Positions 63,700-64,000 of a stretch of DNA of 64,000 bases are shown piece after piece. How positions within the stretch are numbered: the first letter of the stretch is position 1; each line of letters begins with the position of its first letter. This stretch comes from Pseudomonas chlororaphis (lineage in GTDB: Bacteria > Pseudomonadota > Gammaproteobacteria > Pseudomonadales > Pseudomonadaceae): the NCBI RefSeq assembly GCF_000783395.1, contig NZ_JSFK01000001.1:765176-829175 (forward strand), in the 5' to 3' direction. The translations under genes and the position numbers were made by a program. The notes under the pieces are model-generated. The model was not told the origin of the DNA. It made no database searches and was given only the letters and a program-made list of their open reading frames with translations.

Positions 63700-64000
63700 A
63701 TGGATGTTCGCCAGTACGCCTTTCTCGCTCGTCAGCCTGCTGCTGCCGTGAAAACCCGCGAGTCTTTCCTCGGCATGCCCAAGCGCGGCCTGGCGTTCCT
63801 GCTGGCGAACGTCATGTTCTGGCAACCGATGTGGGCGCAGGCCGACGGCATTGTGGTGGCCAACCCGAACACCTCGCTGGACCGCGCCGGCAACGGTGTG
63901 CCAATCATCAACATCGCCACGCCCAATGCCAGCGGTTTGTCGCATAACCAGTTCCACGACTACAACGTCGGTGCGCAGGGGCTGATTCTCAACAACGGCT
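63700..64000 (+). CDS. Filamentous hemagglutinin / TPS adhesin, 5' end (partial)
   Basis: At least 100 residues, cut by the window edge. It opens MDVRQYAFLARQPAAAV and has a long N-terminal export region (KRGLAFLLANVMFWQPMWAQA) before the TPS domain start: DGIVVANPNTSLDRAGNGVPIINIATPNASGLSHNQFHDYNVGAQGLILNN. That is the conserved secretion domain of FhaB/CdiA-type proteins, moved across the outer membrane by a TpsB partner. Whether it has a CdiA toxin end cannot be seen. No TpsB gene lies upstream in this window. Confidence 0.9.
   Translation, partial: MDVRQYAFLARQPAAAVKTRESFLGMPKRGLAFLLANVMFWQPMWAQADGIVVANPNTSLDRAGNGVPIINIATPNASGLSHNQFHDYNVGAQGLILNNG

Overview
The window looks like chromosome from a member of the Pseudomonas fluorescens group. 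The evidence is the GC-rich third codon positions, the gene families (rnd-ycgL, aceK, hrpA, cysK, lpxO, pxpABC, a PA3286-like KAS III beside an ECF sigma factor) and the many Pseudomonas-type palindromic repeats. Three repeat families recur: GTGGGAGCGAGC...GCTCGCTCCCAC (with a GCTGGCTTGCCAGC variant), GATCGTTCCCACGC...GCGTGGGAACGATC, and TGTAGGAGCTGCCGAAGGC...GCCTTCGGCAGCTCCTACA. Almost all lie in gaps after stop codons. I saw no tRNA, rRNA, insertion sequence, phage or CRISPR array.

Layout. 0-8 kb: a DUF6311 membrane protein, two LysR regulators around an orphan CHMI isomerase, a CynX/NimT-type exporter, and the lipid A phosphoethanolamine transferase eptA with a candidate ColR box. 8-21 kb: housekeeping genes (rnd, ycgL, a D-2-hydroxyacid dehydrogenase, a nitroreductase, a YcgN-type protein, a peptidase-like protein without its zinc motif, an RNA methyltransferase, a YajD nuclease, a spermidine-synthase-like protein, a cNMP-binding protein, oligopeptidase B, a YafJ amidotransferase). 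21-26 kb: a LysR regulator divergent from an MFS transporter and pxpABC, forming a 5-oxoproline uptake and hydrolysis locus.

26-38 kb: a MoxR ATPase with a VWA protein, a small DUF4160 / DUF2442-HTH pair, an AsmA-like DUF748 protein, cysK, lpxO, a GNAT-like gene with a small basic partner, two convergent DMT exporters and a chemoreceptor. 38-48 kb: aceK behind a strong operator-like dyad, a 176-bp inverted-repeat element, hrpA, the KAS III / ECF sigma / zinc-finger cluster and a porin. 48-60 kb: an AT-richer delta-60 repeat protein, a FemAB/GNAT-like protein, aqpZ, an ABC exporter, a LysR-hydrolase-PPIase run, azoR, a DMT exporter and a YbdG-like MscS channel. 60-64 kb: a DEAD-box helicase, a papain-like (C70/AvrRpt2-like) cysteine protease translationally coupled to an unknown protein, and the 5' end of a large two-partner-secretion adhesin that runs off the window.

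Most of the window is conserved Pseudomonas core genome. The least explained parts are the protease pair with its ATGCAT-rich upstream dyad, the DUF4160/DUF2442-HTH pair, the operator-like dyad upstream of aceK, the inverted-repeat element after aceK, and the gene-poor stretch 33701-34151. All function calls rest on reading the protein sequence and recalling families; no searches were run.
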